Assembly: GCA_029204225.1 (NCBI GenBank)
Contig: CM055092.1
Coordinates: 86,728,537-86,792,536, forward strand
Length of the DNA stretch: 64,000 nucleotides
Direction of reading: 5' to 3'
Source of the DNA: Diphasiastrum complanatum
Taxonomy: Eukaryota > Streptophyta > Lycopodiopsida > Lycopodiales > Lycopodiaceae
This document shows, piece by piece, positions 30,446 through 43,285 of this stretch. Each line of letters begins with the position of its first letter. Position 1 is the first letter of the stretch. The notes beneath the pieces were generated by a model. That model ran no database searches, was not told the DNA's origin, and was given only the letters and a program-made list of their open reading frames with translations. The position numbers and the translations under genes were made by a program.

Positions 30446-31348
30446 GCTTGAGCACAGAGAGCCTTCATTGTACAAGGCAGATGAGCCAGTGTCATAGGAT
30501 GATCAGGATGAGGATGAGCCCATTCGGGTTGTGTTCACCATATCATAACGGGATGAGGCATATGATACAGGTGTTGGGCACATGCCTAGAACAGGGGTCA
30601 CAAGTGCATCACGTGGTAGAGGTGGGACACATGCCACAAATCATACCGGGAGACGGGCGGGACACACAGGGGGGCCAATGGCATACCTTCTTATGTTGAT
30701 ATGATGGAGGAGGCTCTTGAGAGGGGGCATAGTGATTTGGGTTTACCTTCCGCAGCATCTTGGATGCGTGCATCACAGAGCCATAGGCATTTCTATGACA
30801 GCACACCAGAGGAGTCACCAGATGACTTTGATTGTACCGATTGGGAGGCCATGCAGCGTCCGTATGGTGCACGTGATGAGGCACAGGATAATCCAGAGGA
30901 TGGTGCACGTGATGAGTCACAGAGCCCAGAGCATTTGTGTTCGGATGCCCAGCTAGACGACTTGATTGCAAAGTTGGATTCAGAGGCCCAGCAGATGTCG
31001 AGCGTTAGGGCATCTCCATCCTCTCTAGCCAGCATGCCCTACATAAAGTCTCAGCCAGAGCAGCTACACGAGATGCCTACAGTTTCTCCAGTTCCTTAGA
31101 GGGTGTACGTGCGCCGCACAGCACCTCCATTGCCACCGATGTCGTTGAGGCCTGCAACCCCTCCATCACCATCCACTTCTGCAGCACCAGGTCTCCATGA
31201 TAGGCCACCATCTGTGCCCAGGATTTCTCTTGTCGTGCCCAACATCCACAGTGGCTCCTCCAGTGGCTCCAGTGCCCAGGTTTTCTCTTGCAGCGCCCAC
31301 ATCCACAGTGGCTCCTCTAGTGGCAGCACCCACAGGATGTACCAGTAA
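30255..31348 (+). pseudogene. Low-complexity C-terminal tail following the hAT domain
   Basis: After a TGCAG acceptor (30260) the frame reads TKISDLERQVDLPMDNTHPM and then runs into a GA array (30355-30440). Beyond it come an acidic stretch (DDQDEDEPIRVVF, between two stops), a glycine/threonine-rich stretch (HTGRRAGHTGGPMAYL), an open frame 30701-31099 (RGHSDLGLPSAASWMRASQS, SPDDFDCTDWEAMQRPYGA, SDAQLDDLIAKLDSEAQQMS), and a proline/serine-rich end with an internal 58-bp duplication at 31210-31325. It may be the tail of the hAT gene or of a fused host gene. Confidence 0.5.
30355..30440 (+). repeat. (GA)n microsatellite
   Basis: An 86-bp GA run falls directly after coding-looking sequence LADDLGTQLMAQ and would encode alternating Arg-Glu if translated. 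Confidence 0.97.
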
Positions 31349-31643
31349 CGGCCACCGCAGTGCCCTTTTCAATACATATCACTGCTATACTTGCCTCCTG
31401 TAGGGACGGCCCCTCCACAGCCAGTTCCATTACGCAGAAATACAACCCCCTTTATAGCATTTCATAAACACACATATTACACTACATTACACCAGGCATG
31501 CATTGCACAAAAAACACATTGAACATTAATTCAACGGTGGTATCAAAATAACAATACGTATCCCGCCACATACGGCTGGGGCTATTCTTTACATTGTGTT
31601 AGACACTAAATGTTGCCTCATCTTATGCCGAAAACTACATAAC

Positions 31644-32053
<410 letters not shown>

Positions 32054-32104
32054 TTACAAATCTATCTCTCAAATTACAAATCTAACATTCAATTACTGTC
32101 AAAC

Positions 32105-33430
32105 TGTAAACATTATATAGGATTATAATAGAGATATTCAATGATTCAGACCCTTCGAGCTTTCCTAATTAATAGTGATAAAGGCATTTTGTATATTTTG
32201 ATAGCTCAAATTGGGTGCCAGATATCTATTCTTCTAATTATCCTACATGATCTGCATATTTGTGCCCTCCGTCTAGACGCTCGACCTACAATGCGACCAG
32301 AAGACTAAGTCTTGTCTCACACACCCTCAGTGTCTTAGTTCAAATTTTGGATTTAGAAAAATTGCCTCACACATTTTTTGAGCCAAAAGCTAAAACATAC
32401 AGTCATTGTACAATGTCTCCAGTAACTGAGAACCAAAAAGAGGAACATAGTAGTTCTTGCAACAAATTGTGTTGTCCTAAATGCAGCCGCTTTTAGTGTG
32501 ATGCATCGGGGTAAAATGTTAATCCAAATAAGCTTGAGTAGGAGCCACCATTGTGTGAGATAACTTAACAATATCAACAACTCATAATGATTTTTGTTGA
32601 TCCAAACTTCTTATTACATTATCTAGTTCTGAATCATAATAAGTTTCAAGGCTGAACTCGGAGTGGTGGGGAAGGGGGGGGGGGGGGGCTCTCTCACTTC
32701 AGCCTTTTCCCCATGCCCATTCTGCACCATGTGCAATTAGAATGGACAAAAAAAGATAGAAGCAATCGAAGGACAATGAAAGCAATCAAAAAGTTCACAA
32801 GAAAAACGGATGCAAAACGAAGAGTTCAAAGAAAAACAAAAAGCGTGAGGGGGCTAAGGAGCCTGTTGATGATGTAATACTCTATAGTCCACGTGTAGGG
32901 TAAAAAATATGCAATCTTCTTGTAGATTCTGCTACGTCTGATCTCAGATCTGTATCCATTTGGCCATGGAGAAGACTTGTAGATAATAGAGACAGCTTCC
33001 TAATAGCATGCACACCTCTTCTGAGCAATTAGGCTGGAAAAGTTAGTGCGCTATTCTCAGAAATCTACGCAAGTGTGGTGCCATAGGCTTCAACCAGAGC
33101 TTGAAAATGCACCTGAAACACTGACTGGATTGCGCGATTTGGATCCTTTCATATATTAACTAATTGACCTGCTTCACCTTCTCCAACTCCTCTCTTAATC
33201 AACATAGGATTTTGTGTCATGCAAGTAGCAGCCATTACTTGCTTCAGCTTTCTCATGCACACTTGGATTGATACACTGCTTAAGCTTGTTTTTGTCGTTG
33301 TTGAAGGAGAGAGCTTCATTGCTGCTTCTCTTCGAATCCAGCAAAACGATTTCCTCTGATTGTGGCATGTATTTCCTGCGTCGAAGACTATTGTGGGGGG
33401 CTAGAAGAAATGCTCCTTTTCCTATCTCTT
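32105..33430. other. No recognisable gene
   Basis: I find only short frames. A run of 15 G lies at 32674-32688. No retrotransposon motif or splice-linked coding sequence is visible. Confidence 0.5.
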
Positions 33431-33434
33431 GATG

Positions 33435-33435
33435 C

Positions 33436-33478
<43 letters not shown>

Positions 33479-33528
33479 GCTCTCACTCTCCCTAACAAAA
33501 TTTGTTGAAATCACGTCATAAATTATAA
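33435..33528 (+). repeat. (GT)n microsatellite with dispersed flank motif
   Basis: The GT run (to 33477) is followed by CTCTCACTCTCCCTAACAAA and TTTGTTGAAATCACGTCATA. The same flank, with the same order of simple repeats inverted, lies at 18512-18556. Confidence 0.85.
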
Positions 33529-33560
33529 TTATATTTCAGGATACACTGAGAAACACACTG

Positions 33561-36040
33561 GCTCAGCCCAATACAATGTTGGTTCACTTGAAACTTCTTA
33601 AAGATTCCTTCTGCATTAAAGTCATTGTTAACATCTTCAAAGTGGAGAAGTATTTTCGTTACCACTGGTCTATATTCAAGAAGTCTTATCGTGTTACACG
33701 ACATAAGTGATTTCAAACTCCCTCACTGCACGTTGAAGAGTTGTTTAAAAGCTTCTCATAGCAACAAAGTACCAGAGCAGTAGAAAGTACCAACACGTAG
33801 GACCAAAGCATCTTATAGTACCAAAGTACAAAAACATCTAATTGTACAAAAGCTAAACATGCAGAAAAGTACAAGAACCTTAATTGGTAGTCTGGAGGAT
33901 CAAAATTGTTATACGATAGGCTCAAATAGTACCAATCTTTGGTACTCTAAAGTCTCAGAAACACGTAAACATTAAAAAAAAAGTATATATTTTGTGAAAT
34001 TGTAGTACCTGAAGCTTAGATTCCACCAATTGGTAAACAACACTAAAATAGTACCAAAAAGACCATAAAGGATTGCATGCGAGCTGCGAACACAAATAAA
34101 TATAGAGAAAAAAAGTACCTAATTATTATAGTTTTATGTGTAAAATGTGGTCACGAGAAGTCTAAATAGTACCTATTTGGTAGATTTTAAAATAAAACTT
34201 ATAGACTTAATATAAAAGACCTAATCTGGTAGATCAGAATTGGTTTACGATAAGTTCTTGTAGTACGAATCTTTCATATTCAAGTGTTTCACAAGCACAA
34301 AGATAATACCAAAACAATACAAAATATGTAAAATTAGTACCCGACAATGGTGCAGCTCAATACAGTGTTGGTTCACTCAAAATTCTTAAAGATTCCTTCT
34401 GCATTAAAGCCATTGTTAACATCTTCAAAGTGAACTTGAGGAGGATTCTCATTATCACTGATCTATATTCAAGAAGTCTTATCGTGTTGCAGGTAGAAAG
34501 TACCTGCAAGTAGTACCAAAGCATCATATACAGGTAGTACCAAAGTATCATACATGGGTAGTACCAGTAGTTATTGAAAGTACCTACAAGTAGTACCAAA
34601 CCATCATATACAAGTAGTAACAAAGTATCATACATGGGTAGTACCAAAAAAGTAGACATACAAGTAGTACCAAGAAGGTAGAAAGTACCAACAGGTAGTA
34701 CCAAAGCATCACATAGAGGTAGTATTAAAGTACCAAAGCATCTTATAGTACCAAGTACTACACATGCAGAAAGTTAAAGAACCTTAATTGGTAGTCTGGA
34801 AAATCAAAATTGTTACATGATAGGTTCAAATAGTACCAATCTTTGGTATTCAAAAGTTTCATAAACATGCAAACATTACAAAAATAGTACAAATGTAAAA
34901 TTGTTAGTAACTAAAGCTTAGATTCCACCAATTGGTAAAGAACACTAAAATAGTACCAAAAAGAAAACAAAGGATTGTATGCGAGTTGCGAACACAAATA
35001 AATATCAAGAAAAAAATACCTAATTTAATAGTTTTATGCATAAAACATGGTCACGAAAAGTCCAAATAGTACCTATTTGGTAGATTTTAAAAATAAAACT
35101 TAGAGACTTAGTATAAAAGACCTAATCTGGTAGTCAGTAAGAATGGAATTGGTTTACAATAAGTTCTTTAGTACGAATCTTTCATATTAAAGTGTTTCAC
35201 CAGCACAAAAATAGTACCAAAACAATACAAAATATGTAAAATAGTACCCGGACACTGGTGCAGCTCAATATTGTGTGGTTCACTCAAAACTTCTTAAAGC
35301 TTCCTTCTGCATTAAAGTCATTGTTAACATCTTCAAAGTGAACTTGAGGAGGATTCTCATTACCATTGATCTATATTCAAGAAGTCTTATCATGTTATAG
35401 GTAGAAAGTACCTGCAGGTAGTACCAACGCATCATATACAAGTAGTACCAAAGTATCATACACTAGTAGTACCAGGAGTTTTAGAAAGTACCTGTAGGTA
35501 GTACCAAAGCATCATATAGAAGTAGTACCAAAGTACCAAAGCATCTTGTAGTACCAAAGTACTACACATGCAGAAAGTTAAGGTACCTTAATTGGTAGTC
35601 TGGAGGATAAAAATTTAACACGATAGGTTCCACTAGTACCAATCTTTGGTACTCAAAAATTTCATAAACAAGCAAACATTACAAAAATAGTACAAATCCT
35701 GTAAAATTGGTGGTAACTAAAGCTTAGATTCTCCAATTGGTAAACAACACTAAAATAGTACCAAAAAGACCACAAAGGATTGTATGCGAGTTGCGAACAC
35801 AAATAAATATAAAGAAAAAAGTACCATGGCCACGAGAAGTCTAAATAGTACCTATTTGGTAGATCTTAAAATAAAAATGAGAAACTTACAATTAAAGAAC
35901 CTAATTAGGTAGTTAGGAGGATCAAAATTGGTACACCATAAGTTATTGTAGTACCATTATGTTGTATTCAAGTGTTTTACCAGCACAAAATAGTACCAAA
36001 ATAGTACAAACTTTGTAAAATTAGTACTCGACTACTGGAG
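33561..36040 (+). repeat. Higher-order GTACCA-rich tandem repeat, three units
   Basis: Units start at about 33561, 34352 and 35261 with GCTCAATACARTGTTGGTTC and continue with TTCCTTCTGCATTAAAG and GTTAACATCTTCAAAGTG; period about 790-910 bp. Inside units 2 and 3 there is a second level: a roughly 21-bp word GTAGTACCAAAGYATCATAY repeated many times (34500-34735, 35405-35560). The words AGTACCA/GGTACT occur dozens of times. I see no coding sequence. Confidence 0.85.
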
Positions 36041-36770
36041 TAATACTACCAATTGGTGTAACAACAATAAAGCAGTACCAAAAAGACCGAATCGGGACAT
36101 GTGCAAACTGCATATGTGACGAATTGTAAAAAAAATAGAACCAAATGTTGTAGATCATTCTAAAATAAAAATGGTACACATTATAGATCTTAGTAGACCA
36201 ATTTGGATTATTTTAGAATGAAAATGAGACACAAGGTATCAAAGCACCTATTTTGGTAGTCTGTATTATCAAAATTGTTTCACAATAAGTTCCAGTAGTA
36301 CCAACACAAACATTCAATGCCCAAAAGTTTCAAAATATTAAAAAACACCAAACAGCTAATTGCTAGTAGATTGAAAACGTTCAAAAACTACCAAAACTAT
36401 CAAAAGCACCAATGAACGACAAACAATAGTACTTTCTGCACACCAGAAGTACAAAATGTTCCATGAGGTCCAAACAGCAAAAAGAGAAGTTATTTGAAAA
36501 TAATATAGAGTACCAAAAGTACCAAAAATATATCTTACACAAGTTTTTATAAGTACCAAATAGAAAATAAATAGTTGTTTATAAGCTTCTACAAGTACCA
36601 ATAGTCCCAAAAGCCCAAATGAGCAAAATATCAGTTGAGTAAAAAACTACAATACAGTTCCAAACAGCAAGAGGTGGAGTGTGTATCTACAGAACCAAAG
36701 AACATGAGTATCAAAGATTAGTTTCAACAGTGCAAAAGATCAACATTACCAAGAAAACGAAAATCCAAAA
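36041..36770. repeat. Degenerate extension of the GTACCA repeat
   Basis: AGTACCAA words continue at lower density (for example around 36295, 36510 and 36590) and the 900-bp unit is no longer visible. No gene is seen. Confidence 0.6.
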
Positions 36771-36959
36771 AAAATGAAGGACCTGAGTGTCATCAAGAAG
36801 ATGTACTGGATGCCTAACAACACTCTTTCTTCCAATCACACTTGCAGATTTGTTACAAACAGTCATAGTCTCTTCATATCTCTAGTGCATTTGTACCCAA
36901 AAAAGGTAGTCTTCTTGATAGTCCATGTTGTACCACCAAAACATGCTTTTAGCCAAGTA

Positions 36960-38040
36960 ATGTCAAAGCATCCTCTATATTTCCATTATAACACAAAGCA
37001 TAGTGCTTGGTGGCTTGAATGTATCTTAGTACTCTGAGTAGAGCCTTCCAGTGAGGTAGGCCAGGATTGGACATAAACTATGACAATGTGCTTATAGTAA
37101 ATGCTAGATCAGGTCTAGTGTAGACCATGGCATACATGATCGATCTGACTATCGACTGATAGGGGTATTTGCACATCTCTTTCTTCTCTGCATCAGTCTT
37201 AGGGAACATATCCTTTGACAATTTGAATCCTGGGACCATAGGCGAGTCTGTTGACTTGCAGTTTTTCATGCCATACCTATAGAGTACACTGGTTAGATAC
37301 CTTTCTTGACTTAGTGTGATACTTCTCTTTACTCTGTCTCTATTTATCTTTATTCCCAAAAGGCGGTGCAAAGGGCCTGAATCAGTCATTTCGAATTTCT
37401 TCGATAGAAAATTCTTTAGTCTCATGAAGTAGCTTATTTGAATTGTTGATGATCAGTGAGTCATCAATATATAGAGCTATTATGACATAGCTTGAGCCTC
37501 TGAGTTTGAGATAAACATTAGAGTCAACATAGTTTGAGATGAAGTCATGCTACAACAAAAATCGATTAATTCTATCAAACCAGGCCCTTGGAGTTTGCTT
37601 TAGCCCCCCGTAGAGAGCTTTCTATAGATACATACTTTGTGTTCTTGGCCTTGAAGGACACAACCTTCAAGTTGATAGATATAAATATCTTCTTGTATAT
37701 ATCCATTCAGAAAGAGTGTCTGAACATCCATCTGGTGTATTTCCAGATATTCGATAGCTACGAAGGCAAATAAAGATTGAATTGACTGAAGTCTTATGAC
37801 TGGACTGTAAGTCTCAGTGTAGTCAATCACATAGGTTTGTTTGTAAACTTTGACGACTGGACAAGCTTTCCATCTGGTTGTTGAACCATCTGGATTGAGC
37901 TTCAGCTTGAAGATCCACTTAGTATCGATGATCTTTGCATCTATAGGAGCTTCAACAAGACGCCAGGTCTTGTTCTTCATCAATGAATTGTACTCAGCAT
38001 GCATGGCACAATGTCAGTTGTCTGAATTCGAACTTGACAT
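36960..38040 (-). pseudogene. Copia E reverse transcriptase
   Basis: On the minus strand 38004-37600 reads HAEYNSLMKNKTWRLVEAPI, KWIFKLKLNPDGSTTRWKA and QMDVQTLFLNGYIQEDIYIY. 37600-37430 reads KALYGGLKQTPRAWFDRINR and the catalytic motif as ALYIDDSLI (YIDD, not YVDD). 37425-37078 reads FLSKKFEMTDSGPLHRLLGI and VYTRPDLAFTISTLS. Toward 36960 it continues GLPHWKALLRVLRYIQATKH in shifted frames, and RNase H proper is missing. Several frameshifts and stops make it dead. Confidence 0.9.
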
Positions 38041-38106
38041 TGTCTCTATTACGAAAGTGGATTCATCATTGCTAATGAATGTCTGAGGGACAAAACGATC
38101 AGGTTC

Positions 38107-38499
38107 TCATCGATGTCTTGCAGATCTTCGAACAATAGTTAGTTGCTGAGATGATGATTCACCTTGTTGTGCGACAGGGGTATCTTTGATGTCCGTCAGA
38201 ACAGTCGTAGGTCGAGGTCTGTTGATGGTGATGGGAGTCATTCGGATGAACTCTTGCATTGGTTGCCTCTGCTTGAAGTCAAAAAATTTGTCTTCAAGGA
38301 AGACAACATCTCGACTAACTAAGATTTGGCTCATTTCGACATCAAAAACTCTATATGCCTTGTGTGACATCGAGTATCCAATGAAGGTACTCCTGCAGCT
38401 AACGAGGTCAAGCTTCTTTCTCAGATGAGAGAGAATGTGTACATAGCAAAGACAGCCAAATACTCGGAGGTGTCGTAGAGTCGGTTTTAGCCATAGAAA

Positions 38500-38500
<1 letters not shown>
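38107..38500 (-). pseudogene. Copia E integrase C-terminal region
   Basis: The minus strand gives a conserved block around FGCLCYVHILSHLRKKLDL and GYSMSHKAYRVFDVEMSQIL, then VSRDVVFLEDKFFDF and an acidic/polar linker ending IVRRSARHR. This is the usual GCxxY.HIP...R.K.D.....GY....K.YR......V...RDV.F.E ordering of Copia integrases. Confidence 0.85.
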
Positions 38501-39587
<1,087 letters not shown>

Positions 39588-39589
39588 TG

Positions 39590-40379
39590 TGTGTGTATTT
39601 ACATAGTGTACTGGTGCTCAGGATGAACTCAAATGATTCGTGTTTTGATGATTCGAATTTTGGAGATTCGAATTCTGGTGAGTTAAAGTGATGCTTAATT
39701 CCAACACATAAGACATAAAAGCATGCCATAGTTACAACACCGATGAAAAGGAGGCAAGAGGAGGCCCGAGCACCTTCTCTCAAACTATGCATCTTCCCAA
39801 AGGAACACAATGAAACACAAGATAATAACAAGAAGCAAATTTTCATAATCTCAAAGTATTATTTATAAGGGAAATGCCTCTCTTCTTATAGCAAGAAGGG
39901 CCTTCCATAAGCTTCCACTAACTTATGGGATTAGTTTTTAAACTTGCCATTCGAAGGCTTCTCAACTTCTAAGTTAGAAAGTTTAAGAGCTTAGATAAGT
40001 TAGAATCTTTTATTTCTAAGCTTAAGTTTCTTAAGCTTAAGTTCTAAGTTCAAGTTTCTAACTTCAAAGTTTAGAATCTATTCAAGCTTCTACCCATGGA
40101 CTTACAAAACACACGCCATGGTAAAAGTTTATTAACAAGTATTTACTCACACATGGACTTACAATACACATGTCATGGTGTTTTATTTCTCTTTTTTTAT
40201 TTTACTCTGTTGCTAACAATTTTTTATTATGGAAGACAACACATTTAGCACCATTGGCAATGTAAAAAATCAACATCTACTTGATGAAAGAGATGCAAAC
40301 TCAACTAGATATGGATCAAATATCAAATATATGAAATAATGAAGTTGCTTTTCGTACAATAAATACCCTAGGAGGTTTC
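39590..40379. other. No gene; AT-rich, possibly LTR debris
   Basis: There are internal near-repeats of AAGCTTAAGTTTCTAA-type words (40000-40080) and of ACTTACAA.ACACAYGYCATGG (40100 and 40155). I cannot bound an element. Confidence 0.45.
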
Positions 40380-40817
40380 ACACATGTGGATCCAAATCAC
40401 AACAAAACAAAGCATTCTACACACAAGATTGCAAGATATCATCACTATAGTGCACCGATGGATAGATGAACCCAAGAGAACTCATGTATAAGCATGAAAT
40501 GAGATAAGAGAGAGAGAATCATGTTCTCCCATGCTTGTACACTATTTATAATAGGTCTATGCCCTATTTTGAATGTGGTTTCCCTCCATACTTCTAGGTC
40601 CAAAACTCTACTCACAATATGGACTAGATTCAATGTACCAATCATTCAAATTTGAATGGGTCCAAAGTCGGCTACTTACTTTCCCTCACTTTTTAAAAGT
40701 GGTAGATCAAAAACAATAATACTAATATAACTTCGAAATATCTATCTCAAAGTCTAAAATGCAAATTGGCCTCAATTGCCAAATACAAAAGATCAAACTA
40801 GTTGACAATTTCTCACA
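40380..40817 (-). mobile_element. Copia C LTR, copy 2 (partial)
   Basis: On the minus strand the LTR starts TGTGAGAAATTGTCAACTAG at 40817, next to the polypurine tract GAAGAGGGAG (40818-40827). A TATA-like box CCTATTATAAATAG lies about 265 bp in (near 40550). The stretch is clearly similar to 51940-52359. Its far end is not defined. Confidence 0.7.
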
Positions 40818-41290
40818 CTCCCTCTTCAATTAGTTTTAGCATAGTTTTGACCATACTACTTTGATCCAACTTTAGAATGATCTCCATACTAAGTATAGAC
40901 CTCATTTCTAAGGTTTTAAAGTAGCTTTCACAATTGATATAGAGAAAAGTATCCAAATTGGATGCTTTACTATTTCTTACATCAATTTTACACATCAAGA
41001 TATAACTAGAACATGAAGAACCAAATAGAATATAAGTGAAATGATTCCACCATGCTTACAACTCTGAACTCTTTGGAAAATAATAGCAAACAGACAATAA
41101 ATGTGAGTAATCAACAAATGATTGCATGTTTCATCCATCTTTGTCCTTTCTTGATATGTCTCCACCATAAAACTCCATGAATGAGCCTCCATCTCCATCT
41201 TGCCAGAAAATGCCATCATCACTTGATGACTTGATCAAGAATGAGTGATATAATGAACCTCCAATAGCTTCATTTCCATTAGCAAAACCA
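40818..41290 (-). pseudogene. Copia C 3' region upstream of the LTR
   Basis: The polypurine tract (40818-40827) is followed on the plus strand by sequence shared with 52360-52820 and partly with 9120-9290. In the 8.9 kb copy this is where RNase H ends; here that coding end is not readable. Confidence 0.6.
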
Positions 41291-41340
41291 GTGTAGCTAT
41301 AGAAGCTTCACAGCCCATTCAAGAAGCGGATCATGATGCC

Positions 41341-41690
41341 TTCATGACCAGCCATCAAAGAGCATCCAATGACAGTTCTTGGTTCTTGGACTCTGGTGCC
41401 ACTCAGCATATGACCAGTCTCATTGGTTGTTTCGAGTCCTATACACCCTACAGTACCACTAAATATGTTCACCTTGGTGACAATAGCACACAAGCTATTA
41501 AAGGTGAAGGTACTGTAAGATTGAGCTTTGCAAATGATCAATCTAAGCTACTTTCTAAAGTCTTGTATGTACCCAATTTATCTACGAATCTGCTCTCTGT
41601 GAGCAGAATCATAGATCTAGGACATATAGTAGAATTTGAATGTGATTAGTGCAAAGTAGTTGATAGGACAGGCAAGATCCTAGCACTCGG
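41341..41690 (+). pseudogene. Copia F protease
   Basis: The plus frame reads SNDSSWFLDSGATQHMTSLI, YVHLGDNSTQAIKGEGTVRL and VPNLSTNLLSVSRIIDLGHI up to a TAG at 41647. The active site DSGA is intact. Gag is absent; the frame begins abruptly after the Copia C block. Confidence 0.92.
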
Positions 41691-41710
41691 GATGTTGGTG
41701 GCATAGATAC

Positions 41711-42424
41711 TTGTATAAATTAAGTCATTGTTTTTTAGCCTCTAGTCAAGCACTCAGTACTTCTATTCATGCAAATAAAAGTTTATTTTGGCATTATAGA
41801 CTTGGTCACTTGAATCATGGTGTTGTCCAACAAATGTCTAGACAATCTATTGTTCTTGATCTCGACTATCCTTGTGATAAAGTCGAGTTACCTTTCTATC
41901 AAGACTATCTAGTTGGTAAACAGACTAGGAAACCATTTAAATCATGCCATCAGCATACTGCTAGAGGATTGTTAGAAATTGTACATTCAGACATTTGTGG
42001 CCTGATGAAAAATCCTTGGTTGAAGGATGCAAAGTATTTAATAAATTTTATTGATGAATTTTCTAGAAGAACTATGGTATACTTGATAAAGAATAAATCA
42101 GAAGCCTTCAACTGCTTCAAAATCTTCAAGGAGCATGTAGAAAAAGATACTGGAAGGACGATCAAGGCCCTAAGGTCAAACAATGGTGGAGAATACATCT
42201 TCACCAAATTTAAGGAGTACTACCAGAGCCAAGGCATTGAGCAGCAATTCATCACTCCTCCTTACAGTCCTCAGTTTAATGAATTAGCCGAGAGGAAGAA
42301 CCGTACCCTGGTTGAATCAGCCAAATGTATGCTAGCACATGCATCGCTTCCCAAGAGATTCTGGGCCGAAGCTATCTCCACTGCAGCTTACGTCAAGAAC
42401 AAATGTTCGACCATGAGCCAACCT
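41711..42424 (+). pseudogene. Copia F integrase with mutated catalytic and zinc residues
   Basis: The frame reads LFWHYRLGHLNHGVVQQMSR, LPFYQDYLVGKQTRKPF, LEIVHSDICGLMKNPWLKDA, IKALRSNNGGEYIFTKFKEY and PQFNELAERKNRTLVESAKC. The first aspartate and the glutamate are kept, but the second catalytic residue is N (RSNNGGEY instead of RSDNGGEY) and both zinc cysteines of the CxxC pair are lost. The protein therefore could not integrate DNA. It is closely related to the scrap at 3778-3962. Confidence 0.92.
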
Positions 42425-42765
42425 CACTCATGCCCCTACCAAATAACAAGCATAGGAGGTGTGCATGAAATGATGAAAAACTAGAAATTTTCAATAAAGT
42501 TAATCAAAAGATGATACTCCTAGAATCAAGTTTATAGTCTAAAGAGGAATTTCCCTAACAAACTAGACTATTGGTCTATCATTAGTGAATTCTATGGAAA
42601 ATTGCTTGTACCCCAACATGGGTTCTTATAATTATTACCCATTTCACACAGATTCTAACTTCTTGCATCTATTGGTGTAGGTCAATGCTTATATCAAATG
42701 ATCGAACCAATTTCACATCGAGTATGCTTATGATTGAAGGTGGAATGTGATTTGCTCACAAAGTC
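42425..42765. other. About 340-bp insert splitting Copia F integrase
   Basis: Between KNKCST (ending near 42415) and HEVWTGSKPSVKNLRVFGC (starting near 42766), where a Copia integrase is continuous, there are about 340 bp without coding similarity. The word ACCATGAG occurs on both sides, but the frame does not close across it, so I cannot prove a clean insertion. Confidence 0.5.
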
Positions 42766-43168
42766 AACCATGAGGTGTGGACAGGATCTAAGCCTTCTGT
42801 GAAGAACCTAAGAGTATTCGGATGCGTTGCCTACACTCAGATTCCAAAAGACACGAGGAAAAAATTTGACTTCCAAGGTCTCAAGATCATCTTGATTGGA
42901 TATACTTAATCTGATAATACATACAAATTGTATAATCCTGATACCTAGCAAATCTTGTATAGCCAGGATACAATCTTTATCGAGGATCAGTTCATCGACA
43001 TCAAAGACAAGGATATTGCTCCAGGAGAACCTTCATCACCTGCCATTGACACGACAATCCGAGCTTCTAGCTCAGGCGTGTCCATTGTTGACCCACTATT
43101 TGATAGTGAATCAGATGAAGACATTGCTGCTACCCAGCAACAAGTCCCAGGATTTGTTAGAAATCAAT
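42766..43168 (+). pseudogene. Copia F integrase C-terminal region
   Basis: The frame reads HEVWTGSKPSVKNLRVFGCV, AYTQIPKDTRKKFDFQ and LIGYT, a stop, then DNTYKLYNPDT, another stop, and ILYSQDTIFIEDQFIDIKDK with a polar linker to FVRNQ. It is the direct continuation of 41711-42424 beyond the insert. Confidence 0.88.
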
Positions 43169-43285
43169 GATAAACTTCATTGTTACACTTCTTAGTTACT
43201 GTTTACGATGTACTTTATTACTAGTTGTAACTAGCCGTAGGCTAGTCTACTAATCTACTCCTAGGTTTTCCCTCTACGGGAGATC
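43169..43285. other. Junction between Copia F and Copia G
   Basis: A short non-coding stretch (TTACTAGTTGTAACTAGCCGTAGGC, truncated here as TTACTAGTTGTAACTAGC) joins two gag-pol remnants of different families. No LTR ends are visible. Confidence 0.35.

Noticed and set aside
30210-30495. Minus-strand frames over the GA array
   Set aside because: They are simple-repeat translations overlapping a better supported plus-strand exon.
42407-42773. An 8-bp ACCATGAG duplication as proof of a hAT-type MITE in the Copia F integrase
   Set aside because: The integrase frame does not close when the block is removed at these points, and I see no terminal inverted repeats.
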